64,000 nt of DNA from positions 1,286,817-1,350,816 of the forward strand of contig NC_022084.1 of NCBI RefSeq assembly GCF_000246985.2. Direction: 5' to 3'. The translations under genes and the position numbers were made by a program. Positions 1 to 8,882 of the stretch are shown here, in pieces. Every line of letters begins with the position of its first letter. Positions within the stretch are counted from its first letter, which is position 1. A model generated the notes under the pieces. That model ran no database searches, was not told the origin of the DNA, and saw only the letters and a list, made by a program, of their open reading frames with translations. This DNA is from Thermococcus litoralis DSM 5473 (GTDB lineage: Archaea; Methanobacteriota_B; Thermococci; Thermococcales; Thermococcaceae).

Positions 1-504
1 GGTGGAACAGAGCACGTTGTCGACGAAGTCGAGAGAGCCCTTGAAGATGCCATCAAAGTCGTCAAGGACATTGTTGAGGACGGAAAGATCGTCGCTGGCG
101 GCGGTGCTTCAGAGATCGAACTTGCTATCAGGCTTGACGAATACGCAAAAGAAGTTGGCGGCAAGGAGCAGCTTGCTATTGAAGCCTTTGCCGATGCATT
201 AAAGGTAATTCCAAGAACCCTTGCAGAAAATGCTGGACTTGACCCAGTTGACGTCTTAGTGAAAGTAACTGCAGCTCACAAGGACAAGGGTGCAACAATC
301 GGTGTTGACGTCTTTGCTGGAGAGCCAGCTGACATGCTCGAGAGAGGAGTCATTGAGCCATTAAGAGTCAAGAAGCAGGCCATAAAGAGCGCAAGCGAGG
401 CTGCAATAATGATCCTTAGAATCGATGACGTCATTGCCGCAAGCAAGCTTGAGAAGGAGAAGGAAGGCGGAAAAGGACCAGGAGAAGAAGAAACTGAGTT
501 CTGA
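1..504 (+). CDS. Thermosome subunit, C-terminal part (runs off the left edge)
   Basis: This is the C-terminal third of a group II chaperonin, the ATP-driven cytosolic folding ring of archaea. The frame is open from base 1, and the start lies outside the window. Residues near the N-end read [15 protein letters not shown], the conserved GGGA-E equatorial-domain element of thermosomes. The frame continues through [13 protein letters not shown] and ends with the family-typical acidic, Gly/Glu-rich tail ([14 protein letters not shown]). The last equatorial segment, with [10 protein letters not shown], is also typical. The gene stands alone on the plus strand and is followed by a T-rich stretch that could end transcription. 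Many Thermococcales carry one or two thermosome genes; which one this is cannot be decided from the fragment. Confidence 0.95.
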   Translation, partial: GGTEHVVDEVERALEDAIKVVKDIVEDGKIVAGGGASEIELAIRLDEYAKEVGGKEQLAIEAFADALKVIPRTLAENAGLDPVDVLVKVTAAHKDKGATIGVDVFAGEPADMLERGVIEPLRVKKQAIKSASEAAIMILRIDDVIAASKLEKEKEGGKGPGEEETEF

Positions 505-1202
505 AGTCTTACCCTTTTCTCTTCTTTTAGTTCATCATTATTCCTTCATCTGAACATGCTTAAGGAGATATGTGTCAATGCATATATTATGCAGGATGAA
601 AGGCAAAATCTAAACTTTTTGGAGGTATCATTTATGCCTCACGGATGATATTGTTACATTTGTCTTAACAAAAGGTATATAATCTGAACACCAAATACAT
701 CAGTAATTACTTTCCTCCTTTCCCCAAGACCTTTCCTACATCGAAAACATTTTCTCGAAATAAAAACTCCTGTAATGTTCTTCGGGAATTTAACGTGAAT
801 GGGAGATAACCAATACGAGAAACATGGGTTTGCATATCTTCCCTTCATCCTCATGTATTGCTCTCACTTTCAAGCTCTATGTCCAAAATGGGAGCAGGAT
901 GAAGTACAAGAGGCCGGTTGTCATGTATACCCCTCTAATGACACGAACCTGATGGTTCTCAAGCCTGGGAGTTGTATGAAAATGAAGTAATGCTCAATAT
1001 GGACTACTGGCTGGCAGACAACAGAACCTCCAAACTTGTTGTCATCTATGATTTGAGGGAAATACGGGCAGAAGTCAGCCTTCCACTGTGGTAGGGGACA
1101 AGCTTGAGGCATTTACTTGGATGCCTTCTGGAGAATAATAATCAACCCTGAATTTTATACTTTTCCGAAAAACTTTTTTATGAATTCGTTTAAACTTCAC
1201 GT
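505..1202. other. About 700 bp without an intact gene; possible decayed ORF
   Basis: No convincing intact gene is seen between the thermosome and the ABC transporter. Between about 799 and 1110 the plus strand gives protein-like peptides split over different frames. Examples are MKYKRPVVMYTPLMTR in one frame from 899 and WELYENEVMLNMDYWLADN from about 966 in another, each ended by stops. This looks like a decayed gene, but I cannot name its family. The 3' part (1140-1200) is AT-rich and carries the promoter for the downstream ABC operon, whose ATG lies very close to the TATA-like stretch, so its mRNA may have little or no leader. Confidence 0.35.
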
Positions 1203-2084
1203 ATGCTCCCGATCAAAGTAAAAAACCTCTCGAAATCATTTGACTCAAAGCGCGCCCTTGATGGCATTTCATTCTCTATAAGTGATCCAGGAATAGTCGG
1301 GATAATCGGCCCCAACGGTGCGGGAAAGACCACCCTGATTAGAATCCTTACCGGGCTGTTAAAGCCCGATTCTGGAAGGGTTGAGCTCTTCGGAAGAGAA
1401 CCTGAGAAAGCCAGGGAGCTATTTGCGCTCCTGCCCCAGGACGTCAGGGCCCACTTCTACACGCTCACACCGAGGGAGTACGTCTACCACTACCTACGAA
1501 TGCGTGGTCTTCCAAAGAGAGAAGCCATTAAGAAGGCCTATGAAACAATGGAAGCCTTTGGTATAGACTACGCTGACGAGCTCTTTTCTACCCTTTCCGG
1601 AGGGATGGTTAGGAGAGCCCTTCTGGCCATGGTTCTCTCGGCGGAGGTTCCTCTTTACTTCCTCGACGAGCCTACGGTTGGCCTTGACGTCCAGAACAGA
1701 CTCAGGCTGTGGGAAATCCTTCGCGAGAGGGCTGAGGAAGCAACGATAATCCTCACAAGCCACTACCTAAACGAGATATCGAGCGTCTGCGACAGGGTGC
1801 TCCTCCTCAAAGCGGGGAATATAGTCGCCGACGGCAGACCTGAGGAGATAGCGCGGGACTACCTCAGCGGGTTTACATCGAAGATCGTGGCTTTTGAGGG
1901 AGTTTCCCTTGGGGGCTTCTTCCTGAGGAGGGCCGGGAGGAACACCTACATCTACGCGCGCTCCAAAGCGGAGGAGAGGGAAATAATCGAGAGGCTTGAG
2001 GAGCTTGGGATTCCCTTCAGGAGGGAGGAGGTAACCATAGAGGACGTCTTTCTGGTCGGTGGTCTCGATGATAGCGCTGATTGA
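1203..2084 (+). CDS. ABC transporter ATP-binding protein (ABC-2 type exporter)
   Basis: The 293-residue nucleotide-binding subunit probably powers export of an unknown substrate with the permease encoded next. Walker A is GPNGAGKT (about residues 38-45), the signature is LSGGM (about 133-137), and Walker B is PLYFLDEP, followed by the H-loop TSHYLNE. The C-terminal 80 residues form the accessory domain usual in ABC-2/CcmA-like exporters. The next gene starts before this one stops, which points to translational coupling and a two-gene operon. The start ATG follows a short AT-rich promoter with almost no leader. The substrate cannot be read from sequence. Confidence 0.92.
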   Translation: MLPIKVKNLSKSFDSKRALDGISFSISDPGIVGIIGPNGAGKTTLIRILTGLLKPDSGRVELFGREPEKARELFALLPQDVRAHFYTLTPREYVYHYLRMRGLPKREAIKKAYETMEAFGIDYADELFSTLSGGMVRRALLAMVLSAEVPLYFLDEPTVGLDVQNRLRLWEILRERAEEATIILTSHYLNEISSVCDRVLLLKAGNIVADGRPEEIARDYLSGFTSKIVAFEGVSLGGFFLRRAGRNTYIYARSKAEEREIIERLEELGIPFRREEVTIEDVFLVGGLDDSAD

Positions 2085-2748
2085 GTACTACGCGAGGGCC
2101 CTGACCAAGGGAAAGTTCGCGCTGGTGAGCTTTGCCCTTCAGCCGCTCTCTTTCATCTTCATCGTCTACGTCGTGAGTGGCGGGAGGTTTCTTGACAGGG
2201 CACTCGCTGGGGCTATCGTGAGCTTCATAGCTGGCGTCGGCATAGCCGACCTCTCCATCGAGCTCGTGGGTATGAAGGCCCGTTCGAAGTTCTACGACAT
2301 AATAATGTCTCTTCCCGGTGGAAACTGGAGGAAGGCCCTTGGAATATCCATTGGAATGAGCATTCCAGCCTTTCCCTACGTTCTGCTCTTAACACTCCTG
2401 ATCTCGTGGCGTCTCGGATTAGAAGCAATACCCGGAATCTTGTTTGGAATAGTTTCTCTCTGGCTCTGGAGCGCTGGAATTGGCTTTTTCATGGGTGTCA
2501 AGATAAAGGAACCGCTCACCGTGATGAGACTCTCCAATTTGACCGTCACGGCCCTAACGGTCTTCCCACCGGTCTACTATCCCGAAAGCGTTCTCCCGGA
2601 GAAGGTCGCCGCAGTGATGAACCTTCTCCCGACGGTGAGTGCAGCCAGATTGATGACAGGAGAGGGTGGAAGCGCGTTTTTGACCTCAATCTTCTGGGCA
2701 GTTTTTGGAGTGTTCCTGCTCTTGAAGTTCAGGGGGCTTGAAGGTTAG
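2068..2748 (+). CDS. ABC-2 type transporter permease
   Basis: A hydrophobic protein of about 226 residues with roughly six predicted membrane segments. Examples are ALAGAIVSFIAGVGIA, the FPYVLLLTLLI region, and a C-terminal SIFWAVFGVFLLLKF. It is the membrane partner of the upstream ATPase. I place the start at ATG 2068, preceded by GGTGG; an in-frame GTG at 2059 is the alternative. Either way it overlaps the ATPase gene. The size and the ATPase-permease order match two-component ABC-2 exporters. The substrate is unknown. Confidence 0.88.
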   Translation: MIALIEYYARALTKGKFALVSFALQPLSFIFIVYVVSGGRFLDRALAGAIVSFIAGVGIADLSIELVGMKARSKFYDIIMSLPGGNWRKALGISIGMSIPAFPYVLLLTLLISWRLGLEAIPGILFGIVSLWLWSAGIGFFMGVKIKEPLTVMRLSNLTVTALTVFPPVYYPESVLPEKVAAVMNLLPTVSAARLMTGEGGSAFLTSIFWAVFGVFLLLKFRGLEG

Positions 2749-2777
2749 TTCATAACCGATAAAAACCCTTGGAAAGC

Positions 2778-3374
2778 TCAAGCTTTTAGTAGTCTTTCAA
2801 TTTCATTCTCAAGTTTTCTGAGCTTTTCCTTGGCTCTTCTGAGCTGAAGATTTGCAATTTCAACTACCTTCCTAAGATAATCCTCACTTACCCAGAGTTC
2901 TCCATTCATGCCCAAGGGAACGTCCATTCTCTCGGTTGAGCGAATCTCCACTACGAGTTTTTTGTGACTTATGCTCTTGATGTTTGAATGCTTGAAGCCG
3001 CAGGAGATAGCTAAGTTGAGTAATCCCACAGCATCTTCTAGGGTCTTTGCAGAAATGTGGAGTATCGGGCTGTGAAGCATGAACCAGAGCATGCCTTCGC
3101 TGTGTTTCCCTATAGCCTCAAGCACCTCCTCCAATTCCACTTCTCTATGCCACTTGCCTAGCCATACTGCATTGAGCTTGTCCCCAAAATCTGGCATCTG
3201 CATAACACTTATCCTGCCTGAGCAGGAGGATGTTGTGAAGTAGTTTTCAAGGGAGTTAATCTTCTTTAAAAGAGAGATAATGTCCTTGTCCACCAGATCT
3301 TTTTCAAGAGCTACCTTCAGGTTTTCGAGGGCTTTCGCCTTCTGCAGCTCAAAATTTTTCTCATACAAAAACAT
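2778..3374 (-). CDS. taw3: tRNA wybutosine-synthesising protein Taw3/TYW3
   Basis: A 198-residue protein matching the TYW3/Taw3 family, the SAM-dependent N-methyltransferase of wyosine-derivative formation at position 37 of tRNA-Phe. The hallmark TTSSCSGRIS lies near residues 47-56, followed by the family's K-WHR and FMLHSPILHI blocks. The C-terminal 40 residues form a charged helix, probably a coiled coil (LRRAKEKLRKLENEIERL). It is transcribed toward the ABC operon and sits 3' of a small redox gene on the same strand. Length is normal for the archaeal family. The start ATG at 3374 is the first in the frame. Confidence 0.9.
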   Translation of the reverse strand: MFLYEKNFELQKAKALENLKVALEKDLVDKDIISLLKKINSLENYFTTSSCSGRISVMQMPDFGDKLNAVWLGKWHREVELEEVLEAIGKHSEGMLWFMLHSPILHISAKTLEDAVGLLNLAISCGFKHSNIKSISHKKLVVEIRSTERMDVPLGMNGELWVSEDYLRKVVEIANLQLRRAKEKLRKLENEIERLLKA

Positions 3375-3405
3375 GGGAGAAATTAAAGAAGGCGATTTTT
3401 AAAGT

Positions 3406-3753
3406 TTATGTGGAAAGATATTGCCTAACCCTTCTCTCAAATTCAGCAAAGTTCGGCACGCCTATAAATTCAACACGGTTGTTTATTAAAATCGTTGGTG
3501 TTCCCATTATGTTGTGCTCCATAGCCTTTCTCTGCCCTTCTGGGGTCGCGACGCTCACCTCTTTCGCTATAACACCATCATATTTCCTCGCTATTTCTTG
3601 CGCCATTGCCCATGCTATCGGACAGTAAGGACAAGTGGGAGAAGTTATGACCTCAATGATAACTTTTGGCTTCTTAGGCTTGACCTCAATTATCCCTGCT
3701 TTCTTCATGAGCTCGAGCATCTTTTTTCTTCTAATCATCTCCAGCTCGTCCAT
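3406..3753 (-). CDS. Thioredoxin/glutaredoxin-like protein with CPYC motif
   Basis: A small (about 115 residues) thioredoxin-fold protein with the dithiol TSPTCPYCPIAW and the cis-proline strand MGTPTILIN. It probably acts as a cytosolic thiol-disulfide oxidoreductase or glutaredoxin-like reductant. A basic N-terminal helix (RRKKMLELMKKAG) precedes the fold. The start at 3753 is chosen because GGGGTGA sits at the right distance before it; an earlier in-frame ATG at 3777 lies ahead of this ribosome binding site. Its partner and electron donor are unknown. It may share a transcript with taw3, about 30 bp downstream. Confidence 0.85.
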   Translation of the reverse strand: MDELEMIRRKKMLELMKKAGIIEVKPKKPKVIIEVITSPTCPYCPIAWAMAQEIARKYDGVIAKEVSVATPEGQRKAMEHNIMGTPTILINNRVEFIGVPNFAEFERRVRQYLST

Positions 3754-3983
3754 GCTCTCACCCCAAGGAAAATTCAAGTGAAGGAATTTAAAAATGAATT
3801 TATGAAGAAGTTTTCAACAGTCATTGCACCATTTTCTATATAATGTGATTCTGAGGAGTAAGTGGATTTGGGTAATTATCATAACTAATGGGCATTATAG
3901 ATATCTTTTGAAATACACCTTCCATTAAAGTCCATTTTCGATCAATAAAACACATTGATGTATCGATGAAATTTAACTGACAC

Positions 3984-4000
3984 AAAAGGTTATATATACC
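3984..4000 (+). promoter_or_regulatory. TATA/BRE promoter of the GltP-like transporter
   Basis: The stretch AAAGGTTATATATACC is a good archaeal BRE-TATA element. It lies about 75 bp before the ATG at 4060, leaving an untranslated leader of about 45-50 nt that carries GGAGGTGA. An AT-rich inverted repeat (ATCAAT-N7-ATTGAT, 3941-3959) lies just upstream and might be a regulator site. Confidence 0.6.
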
Positions 4001-4059
4001 TTACTATATAACAATTAGGTGTAAAAAAGTTCATAAGTCCAAATCCGGAGGTGAACTTA

Positions 4060-5366
4060 ATGGGTATAATAAAAAAGTACACTAGTATACCTCTGCCATA
4101 TAGAGTTGGTGTTGCATTTTTATTGGGTGTCGCATTTGGGCTGAGTCTGTGGTACTACGACATGGCAAACGGAAGCAATCTCGGCGAAAGGGTAGCAACA
4201 TACATCTCACCTTTTGGTGCAGTGCTCGTAAGAATGCTCAAAATGGTCGTTATACCAATAGTGTTCTTCTCTCTCATAGTCGGATCTTCGGGATTATCGC
4301 CAAAAAAGCTGGGAAGGGTTGGTGCAAAAGTTCTCCTATGGTACATGCTCACATCATTTATAGCTGCAATGATAGGTGTCGGTATCGCAATGTTTGTGCA
4401 CCCCGGTCAAGGTGTAGCAGTTGACGTTGAAAACTTGGGAGTTCTATGGGAGAAGGAGGCCCCTCAATAACTCCCCCTTCAGGGCTGACGGATTTAATTC
4501 TTAAGATGTTCACAAATCCCTTTGAGGCATTGGCAAACGGCGAATTCCTCCCGATAATAGTCTTTGCCCTTCTGTTTGGTCTCGCGGCAAGAGTTCTTCT
4601 TGACCACACCCAAAATGAAACCGAAAGAAGACAGATTCAAATGGCACTTGACTTCGCCTCCGGCGCAAACTCGGTGATGTTCAAGATAGTTTCCTGGATT
4701 CTTGAGTACTTCCCAATCGGCGTGTTCTCATTAGCAGTTGTCAATTTTGGACTTTACGGCCCCTCAATAATTGGGCCTTACCTAAAGGCCGTTTTGGGAG
4801 TTATTTCAGGAATTGCTATAATGATATTTGTTGTATACTCCATCCTGCTTTCAGTCGTTCTCAAAGAGAACCCAATAGAGTTCTTTAAGAGGGCTAAAGA
4901 AGTTATGATAACATCATTTTTCACCAGAAGCAGTGCAGCCACACTTCCAGTCACAATTAAAACCGCAATAGAGTCTTTCAAGATAAAGAGGGAGCTTGCG
5001 GAGTTCTCTCTCCCAGTTGGTGCAACAATCAACATGAATGGAGTATGTATACACCTCCCGATGTGGGCCGTCTTTGCAGCAGATGTCTTTGGCATTGACC
5101 TCACAGTTAGCTCTTTGGCCATAGTTATAATAACCACCGTGCTGTCGGCAATAGGTGCGGGAGGAGTCCCTGGAGGAAGCCTAATGCTCCTCTTCATAGT
5201 GCTTGGAACCCTTGGCCTTGAGCCAAGCCAGATAGCAATAATAGTTGCCCTCGCTTTGGGAGTCAACCCACTCATAGATATGTTTGAGACAATGAACAAC
5301 GTTACCGGAGACCTCTGCTGTACTTATATTGTTGCCAGAAAAGAAGACATGATTGAGCAATCCTGA
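4060..5366 (+). pseudogene. Dicarboxylate/amino-acid:cation symporter (GltPh family), one frameshift
   Basis: Homologue of the Na+-coupled aspartate transporter GltPh. The first 137 residues carry TM1-3. The frame then ends at a TAA just after WEKEAPQ and resumes one base back, giving ITPPSGLTDLILKM and TNPFEALANGE, which align with the GltPh segment after TM3. The break is at a CCCC run (4460-4463); one more C would restore the frame. The second part carries the hairpin motif TRSSAATLP, the TM7 motif NMNG (NMDG is usual in the family) and NNVTGDL in TM8. ATG 4060 has GGAGGTGA before it. Either a sequencing error, a young pseudogene or a -1 recoding event is possible. Confidence 0.88.
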
Positions 5367-5383
5367 GCTTTTTTCTCTTTTAT

Positions 5384-5500
5384 TACTCTGTAATTCCCAG
5401 CATCTTAACAGCAATTTTGACAAGTTCTCCGTAGATGCAATACTCGTCTAATTTCTTTCCTCCGGTACTCCTAAGCAGTTTGCACTTACCACTGTCCCTT
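5384..5500 (-). pseudogene. Decayed C-terminal copy of the neighbouring HTH regulator
   Basis: Read on the minus strand, this stretch encodes DEYCIYGELVKIAVKMLG. The intact regulator next door (5646-6032) has DEYYIHGELVKIAVEMLG at the same place. The open piece starts at about 5500, has no start codon and no HTH part, and ends with a TAA at 5384. It is therefore a truncated, diverged duplicate. The remaining bases up to 5645 hold another short minus-strand peptide (ECHSIRVPIREILGEV) that I cannot assign and that ends in stops. No function is expected. Confidence 0.7.
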
Positions 5501-5645
5501 GAAGTGGATCTCACAATATGCAAGAACTTCTCCTAAAATCTCTCTTATTGGAACTCTTATTGAATGGCACTCTGTGGCTTTAATAGAAACTTACGAGATG
5601 CTGCTGATAATGGCTTTTGCACTCCTGATAGCTCTGCAGTGAAGC

Positions 5646-6032
5646 TCATCCAAATGTCTCTATACATATCCTGCAGAGCTTTGGGTCTATCCCGGGATCA
5701 ACCTTGGAGTGGAAGGAGCAGACGTAGCCCTTTCCAAGCATCTCAACCGCGATCTTCACGAGCTCTCCGTGGATATAGTATTCGTCGGGCTTCTCCTTCA
5801 TTATAATCTCTGCGAGTCTTTTCAACTTCTCATCAATGTCCGGGAATTTCTCTACCTCTATGAGAGCACCCCTATTCATTCGCAGGTATCTGGAGACGGC
5901 TGATTGAGTTATGTATAAAAGTCCGGCTATCTGAATTTGGCTAAGTCCTTTCTCTCTTAAAATCTCTACTAACCTTCTACGGAGAGAGGGATAGACGTAT
6001 TTTGCAACGGCTTCAAAGGCGTTGGTCTTCAT
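5646..6032 (-). CDS. XRE/Cro-type HTH transcriptional regulator (COG2522-like)
   Basis: A 128-residue DNA-binding protein. The helix-turn-helix is at about residues 30-52 (LSQIQIAGLLYITQSAVSRY), with a helical dimer region after it. The C-terminal tail has three cysteines (YVCSFH... and LCRIC). These could bind a metal or Fe-S cluster or act as redox sensors, which is inference. It is divergent from hcp. A TATA element (6054-6065) leaves almost no leader. ATGACATAAGTCAT (6094-6107) lies upstream of its promoter, and a better copy lies at the hcp start region. It is the obvious candidate regulator of the ATGACA-NN-TGTCAT regulon in this window. Confidence 0.85.
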   Translation of the reverse strand: MKTNAFEAVAKYVYPSLRRRLVEILREKGLSQIQIAGLLYITQSAVSRYLRMNRGALIEVEKFPDIDEKLKRLAEIIMKEKPDEYYIHGELVKIAVEMLGKGYVCSFHSKVDPGIDPKLCRICIETFG

Positions 6033-6093
6033 GATAGCTTTTATGACGAGCGGAATATATAAACCTTTCTGTCAACTTCTCCAACTTTTTGTC

Positions 6094-6107
6094 ATGACAT
6101 AAGTCAT
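6094..6107. promoter_or_regulatory. Operator-like inverted repeat ATGACATAAGTCAT
   Basis: This 14-bp site differs by one base from the consensus ATGACA-NN-TGTCAT seen at three other promoters in the window. It overlaps a perfect TGTCATGACA palindrome. It lies between the divergent regulator and hcp genes, upstream of both TATA boxes, so it could be an autoregulatory or activating site. Confidence 0.6.
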
Positions 6108-6172
6108 AAATCCCTTTGAGGTTAAGAAACCACAAAGCTTTTATGGAGAGAATTTCAATAGTAATCCGAGAT

Positions 6173-6186
6173 ATGACAAGTGTCAT
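6173..6186. promoter_or_regulatory. Operator-like palindrome ATGACAAGTGTCAT at hcp
   Basis: A 14-bp inverted repeat with perfect six-base arms. It lies about 30 bp after the likely hcp TATA element (CTTTTATG, 6138-6145), at or just past the expected transcription start. A bound protein there would block initiation. The same motif and spacing recur at 21348-21361 and 21411-21424. Confidence 0.7.
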
Positions 6187-6207
6187 AAAAATGGGAGGTT
6201 GATAGAC

Positions 6208-7578
6208 ATGGCCATACGTGTTCCCGAGGCGTTTGATATGCTCTGCAACCAGTGCTCTATGAGCCTGGCTGGAGGATGCACGATTAGGGGAGTCTGCGGC
6301 AAGGATCCAGACCTTAACTCACTGCAGGAGGCTCTCCTCTATGGAATTAAGGGCACCTCGGCCTACTACTACCACTCCCTTGAAGTGGGCTACGACGATC
6401 CAGAGATCGGCCACTTTCTGAGCAAGGCCCTCTACTCAACGCTTACCAACGTCAATTTCGACAAGAACCGCTTCCTCCAGCTCATCCTTGAGAACGGAAG
6501 GGTCCATCTTGAGGCGATGAAGCTCCTCGACAAGGCCTACGTCGAGACCTTTGGAAGGCCTGAACCCGTTGAAGTACCAACTGGAACGGCCGAAGGACAC
6601 GGTATACTCGTGACAGGCCACAGCTACAAGGCCCTCTACGAGCTCCTGAAGCAGATAGAGGAGAGGGGCCTTGAGGATGAAATAAAGGTTTACACCCACG
6701 CCGAGATGTTCCCCGCTCATGCCTATCCTGAACTCAAAAAGTTCAAGGCCCTCTACGGCAACTGGGGAGGGTCTTGGCTCTATCAAAAGAAGGAATTCGC
6801 CGAGTTCCCAGGGGTTATAGTGGGTACTAGCAATTGTGTCCAGCAGCCGACCAAGGCCTATCAGGACAGGATTTTCACAACAGGAATAGCGGGCCTTGAA
6901 GGAGTGCCCCACATAGAGGACTACAACTTTGAGCCCGTGATAGAGAGGGCCCTTGAGACTCCGAGGATGAAGGCCTACGACGGCGGGAAGCTCCTGACGG
7001 GATTCCATCACACGAACGTCTTGGCCATGAAGGACAAGCTGATAGAGCTCATCAACGAGGGCAAGATAAGGCACATATTCGTTGTCGGCGGGTGTGATAC
7101 GCCGCACAAGGGCATGGGCTACTACGAGAGGCTTACCGAGCTGATTCCAAAAGATGCTATAATACTCTCCGCTGCCTGCGGAAAGTTCCGCTACAACGCA
7201 AGGGACTACGGCACCATCGAGGGAATTCCGCGCTTCCTTGACTTCGGTCAGTGTAACAACGTGTACTCCATAATTGAGATAGCAATAGCCTTAGCTAACG
7301 AGCTTGGAACCGATGTAAATTCTCTCCCGGTGAGCATCGTTTTGAGCTGGATGGAGCAGAAGGCTGTTGCGATACTCTACTCGCTCCTCTACCTCGGGGT
7401 AAAGGGCATATACCTCGGCCCCAAGCCGCCAGAGTTCCTCACTCCAAACGTCTTCGAAGCCCTGAGAAGGCAGTTCGACCTGAGGCTCATTAGTGATCCA
7501 GAGAGGGATCTTAGAGACATGCTAAACAGGGGCGTAAGCGTTGACGAGAGTGCCCCGGTCGCGGAGGAGCTGGAGTGA
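6208..7578 (+). CDS. hcp: Hybrid cluster protein (hydroxylamine reductase)
   Basis: A 456-residue hybrid-cluster protein that reduces hydroxylamine and, in better-studied relatives, NO. It serves in protection against reactive nitrogen and oxygen species in anaerobes. The N-terminal cluster ligands CNQCSM...GGCTIRGVCGK follow the C-x2-C-x7-C-x5-C pattern. Hybrid-cluster ligand regions follow, including GTSNCVQQP, VVGGCDTPHKG and LSAACGKFRY. The start at ATG 6208 has GGGAGGT nine bases upstream; an in-frame TTG at 6199 overlaps that site. It is monocistronic here, with an operator palindrome at its transcription start, and is divergent from an HTH regulator. Length is typical of the short archaeal form. 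Confidence 0.95.
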   Translation: MAIRVPEAFDMLCNQCSMSLAGGCTIRGVCGKDPDLNSLQEALLYGIKGTSAYYYHSLEVGYDDPEIGHFLSKALYSTLTNVNFDKNRFLQLILENGRVHLEAMKLLDKAYVETFGRPEPVEVPTGTAEGHGILVTGHSYKALYELLKQIEERGLEDEIKVYTHAEMFPAHAYPELKKFKALYGNWGGSWLYQKKEFAEFPGVIVGTSNCVQQPTKAYQDRIFTTGIAGLEGVPHIEDYNFEPVIERALETPRMKAYDGGKLLTGFHHTNVLAMKDKLIELINEGKIRHIFVVGGCDTPHKGMGYYERLTELIPKDAIILSAACGKFRYNARDYGTIEGIPRFLDFGQCNNVYSIIEIAIALANELGTDVNSLPVSIVLSWMEQKAVAILYSLLYLGVKGIYLGPKPPEFLTPNVFEALRRQFDLRLISDPERDLRDMLNRGVSVDESAPVAEELE

Positions 7579-7710
7579 GCTCTCTTCACTTTTTGCTTTG
7601 TATTTTCTTGAAAGCCTGAAAAGGATTTAGTCTCTCAGGCGCTCTATTTGTCGGAGTTGTATTTTCCTGAACTTTGAAAGTTTGATTTAAATTCTATCGC
7701 AATAATTTTG

Positions 7711-7723
7711 TTAAACTTTAAAT
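7711..7723 (+). promoter_or_regulatory. Promoter of the secreted nuclease gene
   Basis: TTAAACTTTAAAT is a strong BRE/TATA match about 65 bp ahead of the GTG start at 7783. The leader carries GGAGGTG directly before the start. This is the clearest promoter of the island and suggests that the first, secreted toxin gene heads the transcript. Confidence 0.6.
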
Positions 7724-7782
7724 AGTAAATTTTTTAGAGTTCGGGATTAATTATCCAGTGCACGTATCTGGAGGTGTAGTAA

Positions 7783-8847
7783 GTGTGGAAGAAAACCCTC
7801 GCCTTCCTATTCGGGTTTTTGATTTTAGGAGTAACGTTCAGCGGTGCGAGCGCTACGGCAAGCTTTGTTAACGGAACGGTGAACGGCACCGTAACGGTTC
7901 CGTCAGAGTTAACTCTTGAGAAGAAGCCTGGAAACGAAGTTCAGCCGCAGTTCTGGGGGATTATTGGTCTTATATTACTTGATGCCGCAGCGAGCTAGTT
8001 CCTTGAGCATTACGTTTCTCCAGAAGTTGCAGCAGTCTACGATGCAGTCACAATACTCATTGACCCCGCTAAAATCGCAGAGAAACTGGGAATCAAGGGG
8101 GCAAAACTCGGAATTAAGGTCATTAGCCGCAATAAGGTGCTGATCGGTCTCTTCGAGGACAGCAAAGTCGTTAAGGAAATCACGTACGCTTCCAAGGATC
8201 TCGCTGAATGGGTAAGTAACAAGCTTGGAAAAGACTACATAGGGAAGATTGTTGAAAAATACGTTGTCAAGAGCGGAGGATTAAAGAAGGGCTATGACTT
8301 CGATGAGGTGGCAAAAACCCTAAAGAGAATATACGAATTGGGTATAACTAACGGTAACGCCAGAAGATTCATCGTTGACAAAGGCTGGGACGTTAGGAAA
8401 CTGGAGAAAGTGCTCGAAGACGTGAAGAGCGTCAGAGGAGGAGACGATTTAATCAGGAGGATCAACGCTGATCTCGGAAATGAGAGGGCAAGAACTCTTG
8501 GGCCGCTTTACGAGGCAGAGGTCGTGAACCACCTCAAGAGAAGTGGGTGGAAGGTGGAGGAAGTTGAGAAGGACGTAGTAACGTCTCTTGGAAATACTGA
8601 AATTGACATCATTGCCAAGAAAGGGTTGGAGACTGTGTTGATAGAGTGCAAGAGAAGCTTTGGAGGAGTAAAGCCTAGCCAGATATTAGCTCAGGCTGAG
8701 TATGCTAAGAGCAAGAACATCAGGAAAATCTACGTGTACTACTCGAGGGATGCTTACAATCCAAGAGTAATGAGTGCTATACGAGAAGCAAAGTCTAAGT
8801 ATGGGGTGGATATAGAGTTAGTCCAGTTGAGTTCGGAATTCAACTGA
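7783..8847 (+). pseudogene. Secreted PD-(D/E)XK nuclease, putative polymorphic toxin; in-frame TAG
   Basis: One reading frame runs from GTG 7783 to 8847 with a single TAG at 7996-7998. The first 71 codons encode a signal peptide (basic MWKK, hydrophobic core, ...SGASA) and a short exported segment. After the TAG the same frame continues without a start: FLEHYVSPEVAAVYDAV, an amphipathic middle region, then a restriction-endonuclease-like domain. That domain has EAEVVNHLKRSGW, the catalytic EIDIIAK and VLIECKR. Mrr/RecB-like nucleases use such D...ExK sites to cut DNA. The layout of export signal, linker and C-terminal nuclease resembles polymorphic toxins. It heads the 13-kb island and is followed by a putative immunity gene. 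The internal GTG at 8137 could give a cytosolic fragment. Confidence 0.8.
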
Positions 8848-8882
8848 CTTTCTTTTATTTAACATTGAAGGGGGGTGACGCC

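Noticed and set aside
3941-3959. ATCAAT-N7-ATTGAT repeat as a definite operator
   Set aside because: Short AT-rich arms are common by chance in this 60-70% AT spacer and no second copy is seen at another promoter.
7996-7998. Pyrrolysine or other programmed decoding of TAG
   Set aside because: Pyrrolysine systems are not known in Thermococcales, no pyl genes are in the window, and the stop context shows nothing special; mutation or error is simpler.
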